A DNA stretch of 64,000 nt from Cochlodiniinecator piscidefendens (GCF_011326755.1 NZ_JAAOIE010000001.1:274344-338343), one strand, 5' to 3'. Numbered from the stretch's first letter, positions 9,072 to 21,870 are shown. Notes: generated by a model not told the origin, from the letters alone. Program-made: numbers and translations.

Positions 9072-10286
9072 ATGACCAAGATTAAGGTGGACAACCCCGT
9101 TGTCGAACTCGACGGCGATGAGATGACCCGCATCATTTGGGACTTTATCAAAAAGAAGCTCATCCTACCGTATCTCGACATCGATCTGAAATACTACGAT
9201 CTTGGTATTCAAGCGCGTGATGAAACAAACGACCAAATCACCATAGATTCCGCTGAAGCCATCAAGAAATACGGCGTTGGCGTTAAATGCGCGACCATTA
9301 CACCTGATGAGGCGCGCGTAGAAGAATTTGGCTTAAAGCAAATGTGGCGTTCGCCAAATGGGACAATCCGCAATATCCTTGGTGGTGTTGTGTTCCGTCA
9401 GCCCATCATCTGCTCTAACGTTCCGCGTTTGGTGCCGGGTTGGACACAGCCAATCGTGATTGGGCGTCACGCCTTTGGTGATCAATACAAAGCGACTGAT
9501 TTCCTTTTCCCAGGAAAAGGCAAACTGACGATGAAATTCGTCGGCGAAGACGGCACAACTATCGAGAAAGACGTTTATGACGCCCCTGCTGCTGGTGTTG
9601 CTATGGGCATGTACAACCTTGATCAATCAATCATTGATTTTGCGCGTGCGTCCATGAACTACGGCCTGAAACTTGGCTGGCCTGTATATCTGTCCACCAA
9701 AAATACCATCCTCAAGGCCTATGATGGGCGCTTTATGGATCTGTTTCAGAAGGTCTATGAAGAAGAATTCGAAGCTGAATTTAAGAAGGCCGGCATTCAT
9801 TATGAACACCGCCTGATCGACGATATGGTGGCTTGTGCCATGAAATGGAACGGTGGTTTCGTTTGGGCATGTAAAAACTACGACGGCGACGTGCAGTCAG
9901 ATACAGTTGCGCAGGGCTTTGGTTCACTTGGTCTGATGACATCTCAACTGATGACCCCAGATGGGAAAATCGTCGAAGCCGAAGCTGCACATGGTACTGT
10001 GACACGTCACTACCGCCAGCACCAAAAAGGCGAAGCAACCTCCACCAACTCAATCGCGTCTATCTTTGCTTGGACTGGTGGCCTGAAGCACCGCGCGAAA
10101 CTTGACGACAACACACAGCTGATGCGCTTTGCGGATACGTTGGAAAAAGTGATCGTTGATACCGTCGAAAGTGGCTTCATGACCAAAGATTTGGCTTTGC
10201 TTGTTGGACCAGATCAAAAATGGCTGACAACCGAAGGGTTCCTCGAAAAAATCGATGAGAACCTAAGCGCCGCATTGGTCGGATAA
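9072..10286 (+). CDS. icd: NADP-dependent isocitrate dehydrogenase
   Basis: A 404-residue enzyme of the TCA cycle, converting isocitrate to 2-oxoglutarate with NADP. It belongs to the type II (eukaryotic-like) subfamily: it opens [21 protein letters not shown] and carries [42 protein letters not shown] (cut here across two motifs) and the [13 protein letters not shown] segment. The start at 9072 follows an AAGGA ribosome binding site, and a longer frame to 8991 is unlikely. It is transcribed alone and ends in a strong terminator. Confidence 0.96.
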   Translation: MTKIKVDNPVVELDGDEMTRIIWDFIKKKLILPYLDIDLKYYDLGIQARDETNDQITIDSAEAIKKYGVGVKCATITPDEARVEEFGLKQMWRSPNGTIRNILGGVVFRQPIICSNVPRLVPGWTQPIVIGRHAFGDQYKATDFLFPGKGKLTMKFVGEDGTTIEKDVYDAPAAGVAMGMYNLDQSIIDFARASMNYGLKLGWPVYLSTKNTILKAYDGRFMDLFQKVYEEEFEAEFKKAGIHYEHRLIDDMVACAMKWNGGFVWACKNYDGDVQSDTVAQGFGSLGLMTSQLMTPDGKIVEAEAAHGTVTRHYRQHQKGEATSTNSIASIFAWTGGLKHRAKLDDNTQLMRFADTLEKVIVDTVESGFMTKDLALLVGPDQKWLTTEGFLEKIDENLSAALVG

Positions 10287-10302
10287 ACTGCTAAAATGAT
10301 TA

Positions 10303-10327
10303 AGCCGCCCAATTTGGCGGCTTTTTC
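10303..10327 (+). terminator. rho-independent terminator of icd
   Basis: A 7-bp perfect stem, AGCCGCC (10303-10309) and GGCGGCT (10316-10322), with a 6-base loop followed by a T run. It lies 17 bases after the icd stop and abuts the end of the converging amidotransferase gene. Confidence 0.9.
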
Positions 10328-11100
10328 TATGGGGCGAAGGAAAACTGCTGCGCACCCGCTTTATTCAGAACGAGTATGTTTCCCGGTGGAAGTGCCTCCC
10401 ACCCTTCTTCGTCGTGTTCAAGGGGCTCTGACACAACAGCCCACCCCCCGTGTGTTTCACTGAAACGGTAATACACAGAGGGTGTAATGTGATCCGACGA
10501 ATACCGAATAGCATAAAGCGTTTCCCCGTCTGAAAATGCCGCTGAAACCCGCATATGCGGTTTCACCCCATGTTTGCGCGACAATGCCTCTAGCTGACCG
10601 ATTGCAGACTGCATTGCTGCAACAGGATCTGTTTCCAAGCCTGCGCCTAACGCCAGTAAAAACATAACTTCACTGTCTGTTGCGCCCTTTCGGTATTTAT
10701 ACAGATCATCAGGAATGAGCATATCTGCATGCTTGCGAAAGCTCTCAAAACCACCAACTTGCCCGTTATGCATAAAGCTCCAACGCCCAACAGCAAAGGG
10801 ATGGCAATTATTGCGACTGGTTGCAGACCCAGTAGATGCCCGTACGTGGGCAAGGAACATCCCAGACTTGACCTGTCGTGCCACTGAACGCAAATTTGGA
10901 TCAGACCAAGCAGGATGAACATCCCTATATAGTCCGGGTTCAGTCCGCGCATCATACCATGCCACGCCAAACCCATCGGCATTCGTCGTCGTTTTACATT
11001 CTTCGGCCTCAATACTTTGATCAATCAATGAATGCCCCGGACGGGAAATAACGTTTTCAAGAAAGATCGGAGTACCTGTGTAAGCGGCCCAACGGCACAT
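10327..11100 (-). CDS. class II glutamine amidotransferase (YafJ/EgtC-like)
   Basis: A 257-residue Ntn-hydrolase-fold amidotransferase. Cys2 (MCRWAAYTG) would become the N-terminal nucleophile after Met removal. Further landmarks are NADGFGVAWYD, FLAHVRASTGSATSRNNCHPF and FMHNGQVGGF. These resemble YafJ and EgtC-like stand-alone glutaminase domains. The acceptor reaction is unknown and no ergothioneine genes are nearby. It precedes the DUF6356 gene on the same strand direction, with 5 bases between them. Confidence 0.85.
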   Translation of the reverse strand: MCRWAAYTGTPIFLENVISRPGHSLIDQSIEAEECKTTTNADGFGVAWYDARTEPGLYRDVHPAWSDPNLRSVARQVKSGMFLAHVRASTGSATSRNNCHPFAVGRWSFMHNGQVGGFESFRKHADMLIPDDLYKYRKGATDSEVMFLLALGAGLETDPVAAMQSAIGQLEALSRKHGVKPHMRVSAAFSDGETLYAIRYSSDHITPSVYYRFSETHGGWAVVSEPLEHDEEGWEALPPGNILVLNKAGAQQFSFAP

Positions 11101-11105
11101 AGTGG

Positions 11106-11309
11106 TTATCCTCGATTATGCGTTTTTGCATACATATCAGCGATTAATTTACTGGCTGTTTTTTCAAACAAACAGGGAATAACCGCGTGGATGGCTGCAG
11201 CGAATGCGGCGGCAAAAAGCTTCAGCGAAAACTTTGATGCGAAAACCGCATGTTCAAGATAGGTTTCATCAACGCTTTGCGGATGCTCTAAGAATACTTT
11301 GTTGATCAT
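11106..11309 (-). CDS. DUF6356-family small protein
   Basis: A 67-residue protein with the DUF6356 pattern: an N-terminal FLEHPQSVDETYLEHAVFA, then one hydrophobic segment (AAAFAAAIHAVIPCLF). The ATG at 11309 gives the family start MINKVFLEHP, and an upstream in-frame start at 11348 would cross the palindrome shared with the Lrp gene. Upstream of and probably co-transcribed with the amidotransferase gene. Function unknown. Confidence 0.7.
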   Translation of the reverse strand: MINKVFLEHPQSVDETYLEHAVFASKFSLKLFAAAFAAAIHAVIPCLFEKTASKLIADMYAKTHNRG

Positions 11310-11330
11310 GATACGCCCCTTTTCATGTCT

Positions 11331-11350
11331 GTTTGGTAAATCTAACAAAC
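11331..11350. promoter_or_regulatory. imperfect palindrome, candidate Lrp/AsnC operator
   Basis: GTTTGGTAAATCTAACAAAC is symmetric at 16 of 20 positions. It lies in the divergent gap between the DUF6356 gene and the Lrp-family gene. The half-element TGTTTGGT recurs at 11391-11398, overlapping the -35 region of the Lrp-gene promoter. Lrp-family regulators bind short imperfect palindromes in multiple copies, so autoregulation is likely but inferred. Confidence 0.45.
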
Positions 11351-11389
11351 CCTACGCATGAAAGGTTCCCATTTTTCATACGTTTCCAT

Positions 11390-11418
11390 TTGTTTGGTGT
11401 GATTTTTTCCACTACAAT
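11390..11418 (+). promoter_or_regulatory. sigma-70 promoter of the Lrp-family gene
   Basis: -35 TTGTTT (11390-11395), a 17-base spacer, and -10 TACAAT (11413-11418). Only eight bases separate the -10 from the ATG at 11427, so the transcript would have almost no leader. No Shine-Dalgarno sequence is present, consistent with a leaderless mRNA. Confidence 0.55.
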
Positions 11419-11426
11419 TCATATCT

Positions 11427-11885
11427 ATGGAGAAATTTGACAACCTAGACCGCAAAATACTGAAATACCTGCAACAAGATTCTGATCTCAGCCTAGAAAC
11501 GCTTGGTGAAAAGGTTGGGTTATCGCGTAACGCATGTTGGCGCAGAATTAAAACGCTCGAAGAAACTGGCGTCATTAAGAAGCGGGTTGCATTGCTGGCC
11601 CCGAATGCGTTGGGTCTGGGGCTAACCGTATTCATCCAAATTCGAACTCAAAGCCATGACACCGCTTGGCTGGAGAAGTTTTCTCAAGCCACACAGTCTA
11701 TGCCTGAAATCTTAGGGGCGTACCGTATGACCGGTGACTTAGATTACCTCATCCGCGCACGCGTGAGCGACGTTGAAGATTACGATCGACTTTACCGACG
11801 TTTGATAAAACGAGTTGAAATGTCAGATGTTTCTGCCAGTTTCGTTATGGAAGAAATCAAAGAAACAACCGAACTCCCCCTGTGA
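11427..11885 (+). CDS. Lrp/AsnC-family transcriptional regulator
   Basis: A 152-residue regulator. The N-terminal helix-turn-helix (residues about 4-60) contains LDRKILKYLQQDSDLSLETLGEKVGLSRNACWRRI-type sequence, followed by an AsnC/RAM ligand domain with GAYRMTGDLDYLIRARV. It is 6 bp upstream of the SMR transporter gene, which it probably controls together with itself. The effector is likely an amino acid, but this cannot be read from the sequence. Confidence 0.9.
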   Translation: MEKFDNLDRKILKYLQQDSDLSLETLGEKVGLSRNACWRRIKTLEETGVIKKRVALLAPNALGLGLTVFIQIRTQSHDTAWLEKFSQATQSMPEILGAYRMTGDLDYLIRARVSDVEDYDRLYRRLIKRVEMSDVSASFVMEEIKETTELPL

Positions 11886-11891
11886 GGTCTT

Positions 11892-12227
11892 ATGCCGAAG
11901 CACTACCTGTTTTTACTCATAGCAGTTATCACTGAAACAATCGGAACTTCTGCTCTTGAAGCAAGCCAGCAAATGACGCGCGTGGTCCCGGCGGTCATCG
12001 TGGTTGTTGCCTATGTGCTTTCCTTTTACTTTATGGCGCTCACTTTAAAATACATGCCCGTTGGGATCGTGTACGCATTATGGTCTGGGTTAGGTATCGT
12101 TTCGATTGCAATCATTGGCTATTTGGTCTTTGGGCAATCGCTGGATTGGCCCGCTGTTGCGGGGCTTGCCATGATCATGAGTGGCATTTTAGTTATCCAT
12201 TTATTCTCAAATAGCGCGGCCCATTAA
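11892..12227 (+). CDS. SMR-family small multidrug efflux protein (EmrE/QacE-like)
   Basis: A 111-residue, four-helix inner membrane protein of the small multidrug resistance family. The essential membrane glutamate is Glu15 (in AVITETIGTSAL), and the conserved YALWSGLGIV motif in helix 3 is present. It probably works as a proton antiporter for cationic compounds. It follows the Lrp-family gene by 6 bp in what looks like a two-gene operon. Confidence 0.88.
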   Translation: MPKHYLFLLIAVITETIGTSALEASQQMTRVVPAVIVVVAYVLSFYFMALTLKYMPVGIVYALWSGLGIVSIAIIGYLVFGQSLDWPAVAGLAMIMSGILVIHLFSNSAAH

Positions 12228-12379
12228 AATCAGTGCTTCCTGCCATAAAGTGCGACGACCGGCCTGAAAGTGGCGGTTCCATTAACGAAAAGGGCAAATT
12301 TGTTATTTAAGGCTGGCTTTTTCTGCGCTTGCACGATAGGGCCGCAGCAACACATGACATGGCAGGACGGACCCAATCG

Positions 12380-14200
12380 ATGGATCTTCGAAATATCGCA
12401 ATTATCGCTCACGTGGACCATGGGAAAACCACCCTGGTGGATGAGCTACTGAAACAATCCGGCGTTTTCCGGGACAATCAGGCCGTTGCAGAACGCGCCA
12501 TGGACAGCAATGATCTGGAACGCGAACGCGGCATCACGATTTTTGCGAAGCCAACATCGGTTGAGTGGAAAAACACGCGGATTAACATCGTTGATACGCC
12601 TGGCCACGCCGATTTCGGTGGTGAAGTTGAACGTATCCTATCCATGGTTGACGGTGTTGTTCTGTTGGTGGACGCCGCTGAAGGTCCAATGCCGCAGACG
12701 AAATTTGTGACCTCCAAAGCGCTTGCTCTTGGATTGCGTCCAATCGTTGTTGTGAACAAAGTTGACAAACCTGACGGCGAACCAGACCGTGCGTTGGACG
12801 AATGCTTCGACCTTTTTGCAAGCCTTGACGCAACCGACGAACAGCTCGACTTCCCGACCATGTACGCATCTGGCCGCAACGGCTGGGCTGACATGGAATT
12901 GGACGGCCCGCGCAAAGATCTAACGGCGATGTTCGATTTGATCCTAGAGCACGTTCCTGCCCCTGCACAGATTTCTCGCAAAGGCGAGCCTTTCCAAATG
13001 CTGGCGACCACTTTGGGGTCCGACCCATTCTTGGGCCGTATGCTAACAGGCCGCGTTGAAGCGGGTACATTGAAAGCGGGCGAAAACATCAAAGCGCTGT
13101 CACGTGACGGCACATTGATCGAGAACTTCCGCGCAACCAAGATCATGGCGTTCCGTGGCTTGGCTCAGCAGGAAATCGAAGTGGCCGAAGCTGGTGATAT
13201 TGTTTCCGTGGCTGGTATGACTAAATCCACCGTTGCGGATTCTCTGCTTGCCCCGTCCGTAAATGAACCTCTGCCTGCGCAACCAATCGATCCGCCCACC
13301 ATTACTGTGACATTCGGTATCAACGACAGCCCTCTCGCTGGTCGTGACGGCAAAAAAGTTCAGTCTCGCGTGATCCGTGATCGCCTGATGAAAGAAGCAG
13401 AAGGCAACGTTGCGATCAAGATCAGCGATACTCCTGGCGGCGAAGCCTTTGAGGTTGCCGGTCGTGGCGAACTTCAGATGGGTGTTTTGATCGAAAACAT
13501 GCGTCGCGAAGGTTTTGAACTTTCAATTTCTCGCCCGCAAGTGTTGTTCCAAGAAATCGACGGTGTACGCCACGAGCCAGTGGAAGAAGTTACCATTGAC
13601 GTGGATGACGAATATTCCGGCGTTGTTATCGAAAAACTGACCAGCACCCGTAAAGGTGAACTGGCTGAGATGCGTCCCGCCGGTGCAGGCAAAACCCGCA
13701 TCATCGCCCACGTTCCATCACGCGGTTTGATCGGTTATCATGGCGAATTCCTGACTGACACACGCGGCACAGGTGTTTTGAACCGTGTTTTCCATGACTG
13801 GGCACCGCACAAAGGCTCAATTCCAGGCCGCCGTGCTGGTGTTTTGATCTCCATGGAAAATGGCACATCTGTTGCCTACGCTCTTTGGAATCTCGAAGAC
13901 CGCGGTAAAATGATGATCGGCGCGCAAGCTGACGTTTACCAAGGTATGATCATCGGTGAGCACAGTCGTGAAAATGATCTTGAGGTAAATCCGCTGAAAG
14001 GTAAGAAACTGACCAATGTTCGGGCCTCGGGTACTGATGATGCGGTTCGTTTGACCACACCAATCACCCTGTCGTTGGAAGAAGCTATTGCCTACATCGA
14101 CAACGATGAATTGGTAGAAGTTACGCCGAACTCAATTCGTATGCGTAAGCGTCACCTCGACCCGCATGAGCGTAAGCGCAAAGCGCGCGAAGCACAGTAA
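12380..14200 (+). CDS. typA: translational GTPase TypA/BipA
   Basis: A 606-residue ribosome-associated GTPase of the EF-G/BipA family. It carries the P-loop [15 protein letters not shown] near residues 10-24, switch [16 protein letters not shown] and [10 protein letters not shown]. The C-terminal domain has the BipA-specific [20 protein letters not shown]. The ATG at 12380 gives the family start [16 protein letters not shown], and a frame to 12329 would add a non-conserved tail. A double terminator follows. Confidence 0.96.
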   Translation: MDLRNIAIIAHVDHGKTTLVDELLKQSGVFRDNQAVAERAMDSNDLERERGITIFAKPTSVEWKNTRINIVDTPGHADFGGEVERILSMVDGVVLLVDAAEGPMPQTKFVTSKALALGLRPIVVVNKVDKPDGEPDRALDECFDLFASLDATDEQLDFPTMYASGRNGWADMELDGPRKDLTAMFDLILEHVPAPAQISRKGEPFQMLATTLGSDPFLGRMLTGRVEAGTLKAGENIKALSRDGTLIENFRATKIMAFRGLAQQEIEVAEAGDIVSVAGMTKSTVADSLLAPSVNEPLPAQPIDPPTITVTFGINDSPLAGRDGKKVQSRVIRDRLMKEAEGNVAIKISDTPGGEAFEVAGRGELQMGVLIENMRREGFELSISRPQVLFQEIDGVRHEPVEEVTIDVDDEYSGVVIEKLTSTRKGELAEMRPAGAGKTRIIAHVPSRGLIGYHGEFLTDTRGTGVLNRVFHDWAPHKGSIPGRRAGVLISMENGTSVAYALWNLEDRGKMMIGAQADVYQGMIIGEHSRENDLEVNPLKGKKLTNVRASGTDDAVRLTTPITLSLEEAIAYIDNDELVEVTPNSIRMRKRHLDPHERKRKAREAQ

Positions 14201-14203
14201 AAT

Positions 14204-14243
14204 AATAAAGGTGGCGCAGATAACTTTCTGCGCCACCTTTATT
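14204..14243 (+). terminator. long-stem terminator after typA
   Basis: A perfect 17-bp inverted repeat (14204-14220 and 14227-14243) with a 6-base TAACTT loop. It ends in a T-rich arm (CCTTTATTTT) and starts in an A-rich arm, so it can work in both directions. Confidence 0.85.
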
Positions 14244-14257
14244 TTGTGAATATATTA

Positions 14258-14284
14258 GGCTGGCAAATATTGCCGGCCTTTTTT
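14258..14284 (+). terminator. second terminator after typA
   Basis: A 9-bp stem with one G-T wobble (14258-14266 and 14270-14278), a 3-base loop and a run of six T. It lies directly beside the stop of the converging MOSC gene, so typA is insulated by two terminators in tandem. Confidence 0.8.
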
Positions 14285-14759
14285 ATTGCGAAACTGGTGC
14301 TACGGCATCACCACGCGTAACATGCCCCGGAGTAACGACTTCGGCGCACCATCCCCCGTGACCACGCATAGCGTTATATCCGCCGTGCCCCAGAATACTT
14401 TCCATCCGAGAGCAAGGCGCGCAGGGGCCCGCAATCAATAAAACTGCGTTCCCAACCGTGATCTCATGGTGCCTAAGCGCCGAAAGGTTGATCCCAGAAA
14501 CAACCAAATTTCGGCGTAAAAGATCAGGGGTCACATCTTCAAGCTGAGAGAGCGCTGCAATCACGGGAAAATGTTCGGCCTGAATAAGCGTCACGGCGCG
14601 TTTCCCTGGGCTGGGATGGCGATCACCGATGAGACCCGCTTCGTTTATTTCAGCCGATTGAACAACCTGCATTGTTTCTTTACGTGCAGGACGCAGGCCG
14701 ATCCAATCTAGTGTTCCGGCCTGCGCGTGATTTTTCATGAGGTCCTTAAGGGACTTCAT
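14283..14759 (-). CDS. MOSC-domain protein
   Basis: A 158-residue protein with a MOSC (molybdenum cofactor sulfurase C-terminal) domain. Landmarks are GLIGDRHPSPGKRAVTLIQ, RRNLVVSGINLSAL and GPCAPCSRMESILG, where the cysteine pair is the family's sulfur or metal site. It overlaps the DUF1330 gene by four bases, and that gene overlaps alaS by four, so the three form an operon. The substrate is unknown. Confidence 0.85.
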   Translation of the reverse strand: MKSLKDLMKNHAQAGTLDWIGLRPARKETMQVVQSAEINEAGLIGDRHPSPGKRAVTLIQAEHFPVIAALSQLEDVTPDLLRRNLVVSGINLSALRHHEITVGNAVLLIAGPCAPCSRMESILGHGGYNAMRGHGGWCAEVVTPGHVTRGDAVAPVSQ

Positions 14760-15043
14760 TCAACTTCTTCAACAATCACCAAATCGCGCTCGGAGGCATG
14801 GCGCGCGTGGCTTAATGCCTCTTGATAAGCATCTGAGTGGTAACAGTTATGTGCCGCTTCCAAGCTTGGGAACCGCGCAACAACGTTACGTGCCCGGTCG
14901 CGCCCTTCAAGTTGTTCATATTGTCCAGCCCGCGCGAGAAAATACCCGCCATGGGCCGCAATTGCAGGACCGGCGAGCGCCGCATATTTACCGTAGGCCT
15001 CTTCATCAGTTACATGCACATTTGCAATCCAAAGAGCTGTCAT
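14756..15043 (-). CDS. DUF1330-domain protein
   Basis: A 95-residue dimeric alpha+beta barrel protein of the DUF1330 family ([20 protein letters not shown], then [17 protein letters not shown] and [18 protein letters not shown]). The family is widespread and of unknown biochemical role. Four-base overlaps with alaS upstream and the MOSC gene downstream indicate coupled translation. Confidence 0.85.
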   Translation of the reverse strand: MTALWIANVHVTDEEAYGKYAALAGPAIAAHGGYFLARAGQYEQLEGRDRARNVVARFPSLEAAHNCYHSDAYQEALSHARHASERDLVIVEEVE

Positions 15044-17706
15044 TTTGATGTCTCCACAATGGCTTCGGCAGCTTTGATTGCTGCATCAGCATTGGCAGCG
15101 TCTTTGCCACCACCTTGTGCCATGTCAGCGCGTCCGCCACCGCCTTTGCCGCCAAGTTCAGCAACCGCTGCTTTGACGAGATCAACAGCAGACACACGCG
15201 CCGTCAAATCAGCAGTTACACCTGCCGCAACAGCAGCTTTACCACCCGTATCAGCAATCAATAGAACCGCACCGGACCCCATGTTTACCTTATGCTCATC
15301 AATCAGCGCAGGAAGGTCTTTGCCGGTAACACCCTGAAGTGCCTGAGCAATGAACGATACCCCATTGATATCTTTTGCTTTTGCGGCGTCCGACTGTCCA
15401 CCACCAGACATCGCAACTTCGCGGCGCAATTGTGCGACTTCGTTTTGCAACGCTTTACGCTCATCTAACAACGCTTTGACACGGTCTGGAACTTCAGCAG
15501 CTTGGGCTTTTAACAATCCAGCCATATCCATCATGCGATCATCTTGCGCAGAAAGGTGATCAAGCGCAGCTGCACCCGTCAAAGCCTCGATCCGGCGTAC
15601 ACCAGATGAAGATGCGCTATCGCCAAGTGCAACAAACAGACCAATATCACCCGTCTGGCGCACATGCGTTCCGCCGCAAAGCTCAAGCGAATAGGTTTCC
15701 CCATCGTTTCCTTTGCCAGAATCAGGCTTCTGCCCCATAGAAACCACACGCACTTCGTCGCCGTATTTTTCACCAAACAAGGCCTGCGCCCCTAAGTCGC
15801 GCGCATCGTCTGGTGTCATAATACGCGTTTCAACAGGGCTATTTTGTCGGATGTAGGTGTTCACATCCTGTTCAACTTGTTTTAGCTCAGCCGCGCTCAG
15901 CGCCTTTGTGTGGCTAAAGTCAAACCGGAGGCGATCAGCCGCGTTTAAGGAACCGCGCTGTGCAACATGTTCGCCCAGTGCTTCGCGCAACGCTTCGTGT
16001 AGCAAGTGCGTTGCGGAGTGATTGGCGCGGATAGAGGTCCGACGTCCATGATCAACGATCAGTTCCGCACCCTGCCCTTTGCTGATCTCACCCTCGGTAA
16101 TTTCCGCAATATGAATATAAACACCCGCGGTTTTACGCGTGTCGGTAATTTTAGCGATGCCTGTGTCGGTTTTCAGAATACCCGTATCGCCAACTTGACC
16201 GCCAGATTCTGCATAGAACGGCGTTTGGTTAAGCGCTATTTGCACATTATCGCCGGTTTTTGCCACATCTGACAACGTATTCTCAGCCACGATTGCAACA
16301 ATCTGACCTTCCGCGACCTCAGTATCATACCCTAAAAAGTCAGTCGTCCCAGCCTCATCAGCGACGCTAAACCAAACGGTTGCATCCGCTGCTTCGCCAG
16401 AACCGGACCACGCCGCGCGCGCTTTGGCTTTTTGTTCAGCCATGGCGGTATCAAAGCCGTCTGTATCGACCTCTAAACCCTTTTCACGCAACGCATCCTG
16501 AGTAAGATCAAGCGGGAACCCATAAGTATCATACAGCTTAAACGCTGTTTCGCCCGGCAGCGCGCCGCCATCAGACAAATGAGAAACTTCGTCGTCCAAC
16601 AGCTTCAGACCGCGATCAAGCGTTTGCTTAAACCGCGTTTCCTCAAGTAAAAGTGTCTCTTCGATCAGGGATTGCGCTTGCCCAAGTTCTTGATACGCGT
16701 TGCCCATCAGGCTGACGAGGCTTGGAACCAAACGGTGCATAACCGGGTCTTTTGCACCCAATAGGTGCGCATGACGCATGGCGCGACGCATGATCCGGCG
16801 CAGCACATAACCACGGCCGTCGTTGGATGGCATCACACCATCTGCGATCAAAAACGAAGTAGAGCGCAAATGGTCAGCAATCACACGGTGATGCACGTTC
16901 TGATCCCCATAAGGATCAACGCCAGTCGCATGTGCAGATGCTTCAATCAGCGTTTTGAACAGGTCGGTGTCATAGTTATCGTGGCTGCCCTGCATCAACG
17001 CGCCGATACGTTCCAATCCCATCCCAGTATCGATGGATTGCATATCAAGCGGCGTCATGGATCCATCAGCAAACTGTTCGTTTTGCATGAAAACAACGTT
17101 CCAGATTTCGATAAACCGGTCACCGTCTTCCTCTGGGCTACCGGGAGGACCACCCCAAATGTGATCACCGTGGTCATAGAAAATTTCGGTGCACGGGCCA
17201 CATGGGCCAGTTGGCCCCATCATCCAAAAGTTATCGTTGGTTGCGATACGAATGATACGCTCGTCTGGCAATCCGGCGTATTTCTTCCAGAAATTCGCGG
17301 CTTCGTCGTCGGTGTGATAGACAGTCACCAGAAGGCGGTCTTTATCAATGCCAAATTCTTTGGTGATCAAATCCCACGCAAAGGCAATCGCTTCTTCTTT
17401 GAAGTAGTTCCCGAAAGAAAAGTTGCCAAGCATTTCGAAAAATGTGTGATGGCGTGCTGTGTAACCCACATTATCAAGATCATTATGCTTACCGCCGGCG
17501 CGCACACATTTCTGCGCTGTTGTGGCGCGTTTATAGTCGCGGTTTTCGACGCCTGTGAACAGGTTCTTAAACTGAACCATACCTGAGTTAACAAACATCA
17601 AGGTTGGGTCATTGCGCGGCACAAGCGGTGAACTGGGGACGATTTCGTGGCCATTTTGACCAAAAAAATCTAGGAAGGTCGAACGGATGTCGTTCAATGT
17701 CGGCAT
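15040..17706 (-). CDS. alaS: alanyl-tRNA synthetase
   Basis: An 888-residue class II aminoacyl-tRNA synthetase of full length. The catalytic domain starts [29 protein letters not shown] (first 20 residues diagnostic), with motif 2 [22 protein letters not shown] and [12 protein letters not shown]. The editing domain zinc ligands are in [12 protein letters not shown] and LCGGTHV. The C-terminal domain has a Gly-rich stretch ([16 protein letters not shown]). It is followed by DUF1330 and MOSC genes in one operon. Confidence 0.97.
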   Translation of the reverse strand: MPTLNDIRSTFLDFFGQNGHEIVPSSPLVPRNDPTLMFVNSGMVQFKNLFTGVENRDYKRATTAQKCVRAGGKHNDLDNVGYTARHHTFFEMLGNFSFGNYFKEEAIAFAWDLITKEFGIDKDRLLVTVYHTDDEAANFWKKYAGLPDERIIRIATNDNFWMMGPTGPCGPCTEIFYDHGDHIWGGPPGSPEEDGDRFIEIWNVVFMQNEQFADGSMTPLDMQSIDTGMGLERIGALMQGSHDNYDTDLFKTLIEASAHATGVDPYGDQNVHHRVIADHLRSTSFLIADGVMPSNDGRGYVLRRIMRRAMRHAHLLGAKDPVMHRLVPSLVSLMGNAYQELGQAQSLIEETLLLEETRFKQTLDRGLKLLDDEVSHLSDGGALPGETAFKLYDTYGFPLDLTQDALREKGLEVDTDGFDTAMAEQKAKARAAWSGSGEAADATVWFSVADEAGTTDFLGYDTEVAEGQIVAIVAENTLSDVAKTGDNVQIALNQTPFYAESGGQVGDTGILKTDTGIAKITDTRKTAGVYIHIAEITEGEISKGQGAELIVDHGRRTSIRANHSATHLLHEALREALGEHVAQRGSLNAADRLRFDFSHTKALSAAELKQVEQDVNTYIRQNSPVETRIMTPDDARDLGAQALFGEKYGDEVRVVSMGQKPDSGKGNDGETYSLELCGGTHVRQTGDIGLFVALGDSASSSGVRRIEALTGAAALDHLSAQDDRMMDMAGLLKAQAAEVPDRVKALLDERKALQNEVAQLRREVAMSGGGQSDAAKAKDINGVSFIAQALQGVTGKDLPALIDEHKVNMGSGAVLLIADTGGKAAVAAGVTADLTARVSAVDLVKAAVAELGGKGGGGRADMAQGGGKDAANADAAIKAAEAIVETSK

Positions 17707-17780
17707 CTGGCTGCTCTTTCTCGGAAATACTGGTCTTTTGGGTGTATCCCCAAGCCCGCCAGCTGTCCACAGTCAGTTGA

Positions 17781-18383
17781 TCAGAGATGCCCTGCTGGCG
17801 CGATTTTTGTAACGATATCCCCATTGCGCACAATGCCACCGCCAGCAATTTCACACAGAACACCCCGCGGACGAAGGTCGCGAAGATGCGGAGCATTGAT
17901 CCACTCTTTCGCCGTTTTACCGTATCGAGCTTGCCATTTGACGCAAGCATCGTTGAACACGTCAGAAACACGTAAAACAGCCGTGCCAACTTGCAGCAAT
18001 TGCCCCACGGGCAGATTTGCTTCTGATAGATTCATATCCAGCACAAACGTATCACCCGGATGTGTTGAGATTTCTCGGCTCTTCCAAACCGCGTTCAGGA
18101 CTTGTTTACTTAGAATACAGACCTGAATTCGGGGATCCGGCTGACCATCAGGCAATTTTAACCACGGCGCTTTTGTCCAACGTTCGCCGATGATGCCACG
18201 ATCACGACTCAGTTCTAGCGCATCGACAAAGGCGCGTTGTCCGTAACCTTCGCGAAAACACAGATATTTAACAACAGCAGAATCTGTTTGCGCTGCCGCC
18301 ATATCCGGCAGCAGCGCATTTAATTCATCCAGAGACGAATGAATTGGTTCTGTTTTTGGTTTAGTCCTCAAGGAGCGCATCAT
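17781..18383 (-). CDS. MOSC-domain protein overlapping recA
   Basis: A 200-residue protein with MOSC-like features ([26 protein letters not shown], then [17 protein letters not shown]). It is different in sequence from the MOSC protein near alaS. The most likely start is one of two adjacent ATGs (18383 or 18380) preceded by GGGG, so the gene would overlap the end of recA by about 20 bases in another frame. An extended frame to 18443 lies wholly within recA and is less likely. Confidence 0.75.
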   Translation of the reverse strand: MMRSLRTKPKTEPIHSSLDELNALLPDMAAAQTDSAVVKYLCFREGYGQRAFVDALELSRDRGIIGERWTKAPWLKLPDGQPDPRIQVCILSKQVLNAVWKSREISTHPGDTFVLDMNLSEANLPVGQLLQVGTAVLRVSDVFNDACVKWQARYGKTAKEWINAPHLRDLRPRGVLCEIAGGGIVRNGDIVTKIAPAGHL

Positions 18384-19428
18384 CCCCAGCAGGCATATCG
18401 AATTCCAATCCGTGCGCAGCGCGAATTTTATCCTCAATATCAAGCGCGGTGCGGGTATTTTCCTTCAGGTAATTTTTAGCATTCTCACGGCCTTGGCCAA
18501 TGCGTTCATCCCCATAAGAGAACCACGAACCGGATTTATCTACGACGCCAGCTTTGACGCCCAAATCCAAAAGTTCGCCCATCTTAGAAATGCCTTCGCC
18601 ATACATGATGTCGAATTCGACTTGCTTAAAGGGCGGCGCAACTTTGTTTTTGACAACTTTAACACGCGTTGCATTACCTACAACTTCGTCACGATCTTTG
18701 ATCTGGCCAATGCGACGAATATCAAGACGAACAGAACTATAGAATTTCAGGGCGTTACCGCCTGTTGTTGTCTCAGGTGAGCCAAACATAACGCCGATTT
18801 TCATCCGAATTTGGTTGATAAACACAACCATACAGTTGCTGCGTGCAATAGACCCTGTCAGCTTCCGCATCGCTTGGCTCATCAAACGCGCATGCACACC
18901 AACGCTGCTATCGCCCATGTCACCCTCAAGCTCAGACTTTGGGGTAAGGGCGGCAACAGAATCGACAACAACCATATTCACCGCGCCAGAACGCACCAAG
19001 GTATCAACGATTTCAAGAGCTTGTTCACCGGTGTCAGGTTGCGAAATCAGCAATTCATCAAGATCAACGCCAAGCTTTCTAGCATAAAGCGGATCAAGCG
19101 CGTGTTCCGCGTCAACAAAGGCGCAAACGCCACCTTTTTTCTGCTCTTCGGCAACGCAATGCAGCGTCAGCGTGGTTTTACCAGAGGACTCCGGGCCGTA
19201 AATTTCAACGATACGCCCTTTTGGCAATCCGCCAATTCCAAGCGCAATATCCAACCCCAAAGATCCGGTTGAAGTTGCTTCAATCTCTTGGATGGCATTT
19301 TCGCCGCCCAATTTCATGATGGAGCCTTTGCCAAATTGCCGTTCGATCTGCGCCAATGCTGAGTCGAGTGCTTTTTGTTTATCGGTGCTTTTTTTATCTG
19401 CCATGGTAAGTAAATCTGCCGTCGCCAT
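18361..19428 (-). CDS. recA: recombinase RecA
   Basis: A 355-residue RecA. It polymerises on single-stranded DNA for homologous recombination and triggers LexA self-cleavage. Walker [10 protein letters not shown] is at residues 78-86, the MAW motif and [27 protein letters not shown] (cut here) are intact, and the acidic tail ends in ALLED. The start at 19428 gives the roseobacter-type [13 protein letters not shown]. An SOS box and promoter lie just upstream. Confidence 0.98.
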   Translation of the reverse strand: MATADLLTMADKKSTDKQKALDSALAQIERQFGKGSIMKLGGENAIQEIEATSTGSLGLDIALGIGGLPKGRIVEIYGPESSGKTTLTLHCVAEEQKKGGVCAFVDAEHALDPLYARKLGVDLDELLISQPDTGEQALEIVDTLVRSGAVNMVVVDSVAALTPKSELEGDMGDSSVGVHARLMSQAMRKLTGSIARSNCMVVFINQIRMKIGVMFGSPETTTGGNALKFYSSVRLDIRRIGQIKDRDEVVGNATRVKVVKNKVAPPFKQVEFDIMYGEGISKMGELLDLGVKAGVVDKSGSWFSYGDERIGQGRENAKNYLKENTRTALDIEDKIRAAHGLEFDMPAGDDALLED

Positions 19429-19477
19429 TGTTTACCTCTTATTCCACACCCGGACCCGGGCGGCAATCTCTGCGTTT

Positions 19478-19492
19478 GTTCACGAGTTGTTC
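19478..19492 (-). promoter_or_regulatory. LexA SOS box of recA
   Basis: A perfect GTTC-N7-GTTC (GTTCACGAGTTGTTC), the alphaproteobacterial LexA site, 50 bp upstream of the recA ATG and just downstream of its -10 element. It shows that recA is in the LexA regulon. Confidence 0.88.
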
Positions 19493-19497
19493 CCACT

Positions 19498-19526
19498 CTT
19501 ATGAGATCAAAAAGTGAACATTTCAA
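19498..19526 (-). promoter_or_regulatory. recA promoter
   Basis: Read on the minus strand: -35 TTGAAA (19521-19526), a 17-base spacer, and -10 CATAAG (19498-19503). The LexA box starts 5 bases downstream, so bound LexA would cover the start site. Confidence 0.5.
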
Positions 19527-19718
19527 CCAAATTCGTTAACTAGATTAGATTTAGTAGTGTTTTATGCAGTGTAGATTTCGAAATTGTTCCGCCTTTTGGT
19601 TAACATTTTCTGAATTCAGACGGGATCAAACCAACCGCATTAACGAACAACAGTTGTCTTTCCATACCGCAGGCGTATTAATTCCAGCAATTCGATACAC
19701 TATAGGGCGCGTTTGAAT

Positions 19719-21870
<2,152 letters not shown>

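Noticed and set aside
12478-13146. A 222-codon open frame on the minus strand
   Set aside because: It is the antisense of typA with Ser/Arg-rich, non-natural composition.
16765-17586. A 273-codon open frame on the plus strand
   Set aside because: It is the antisense of the alaS catalytic domain, with no ribosome site or promoter.
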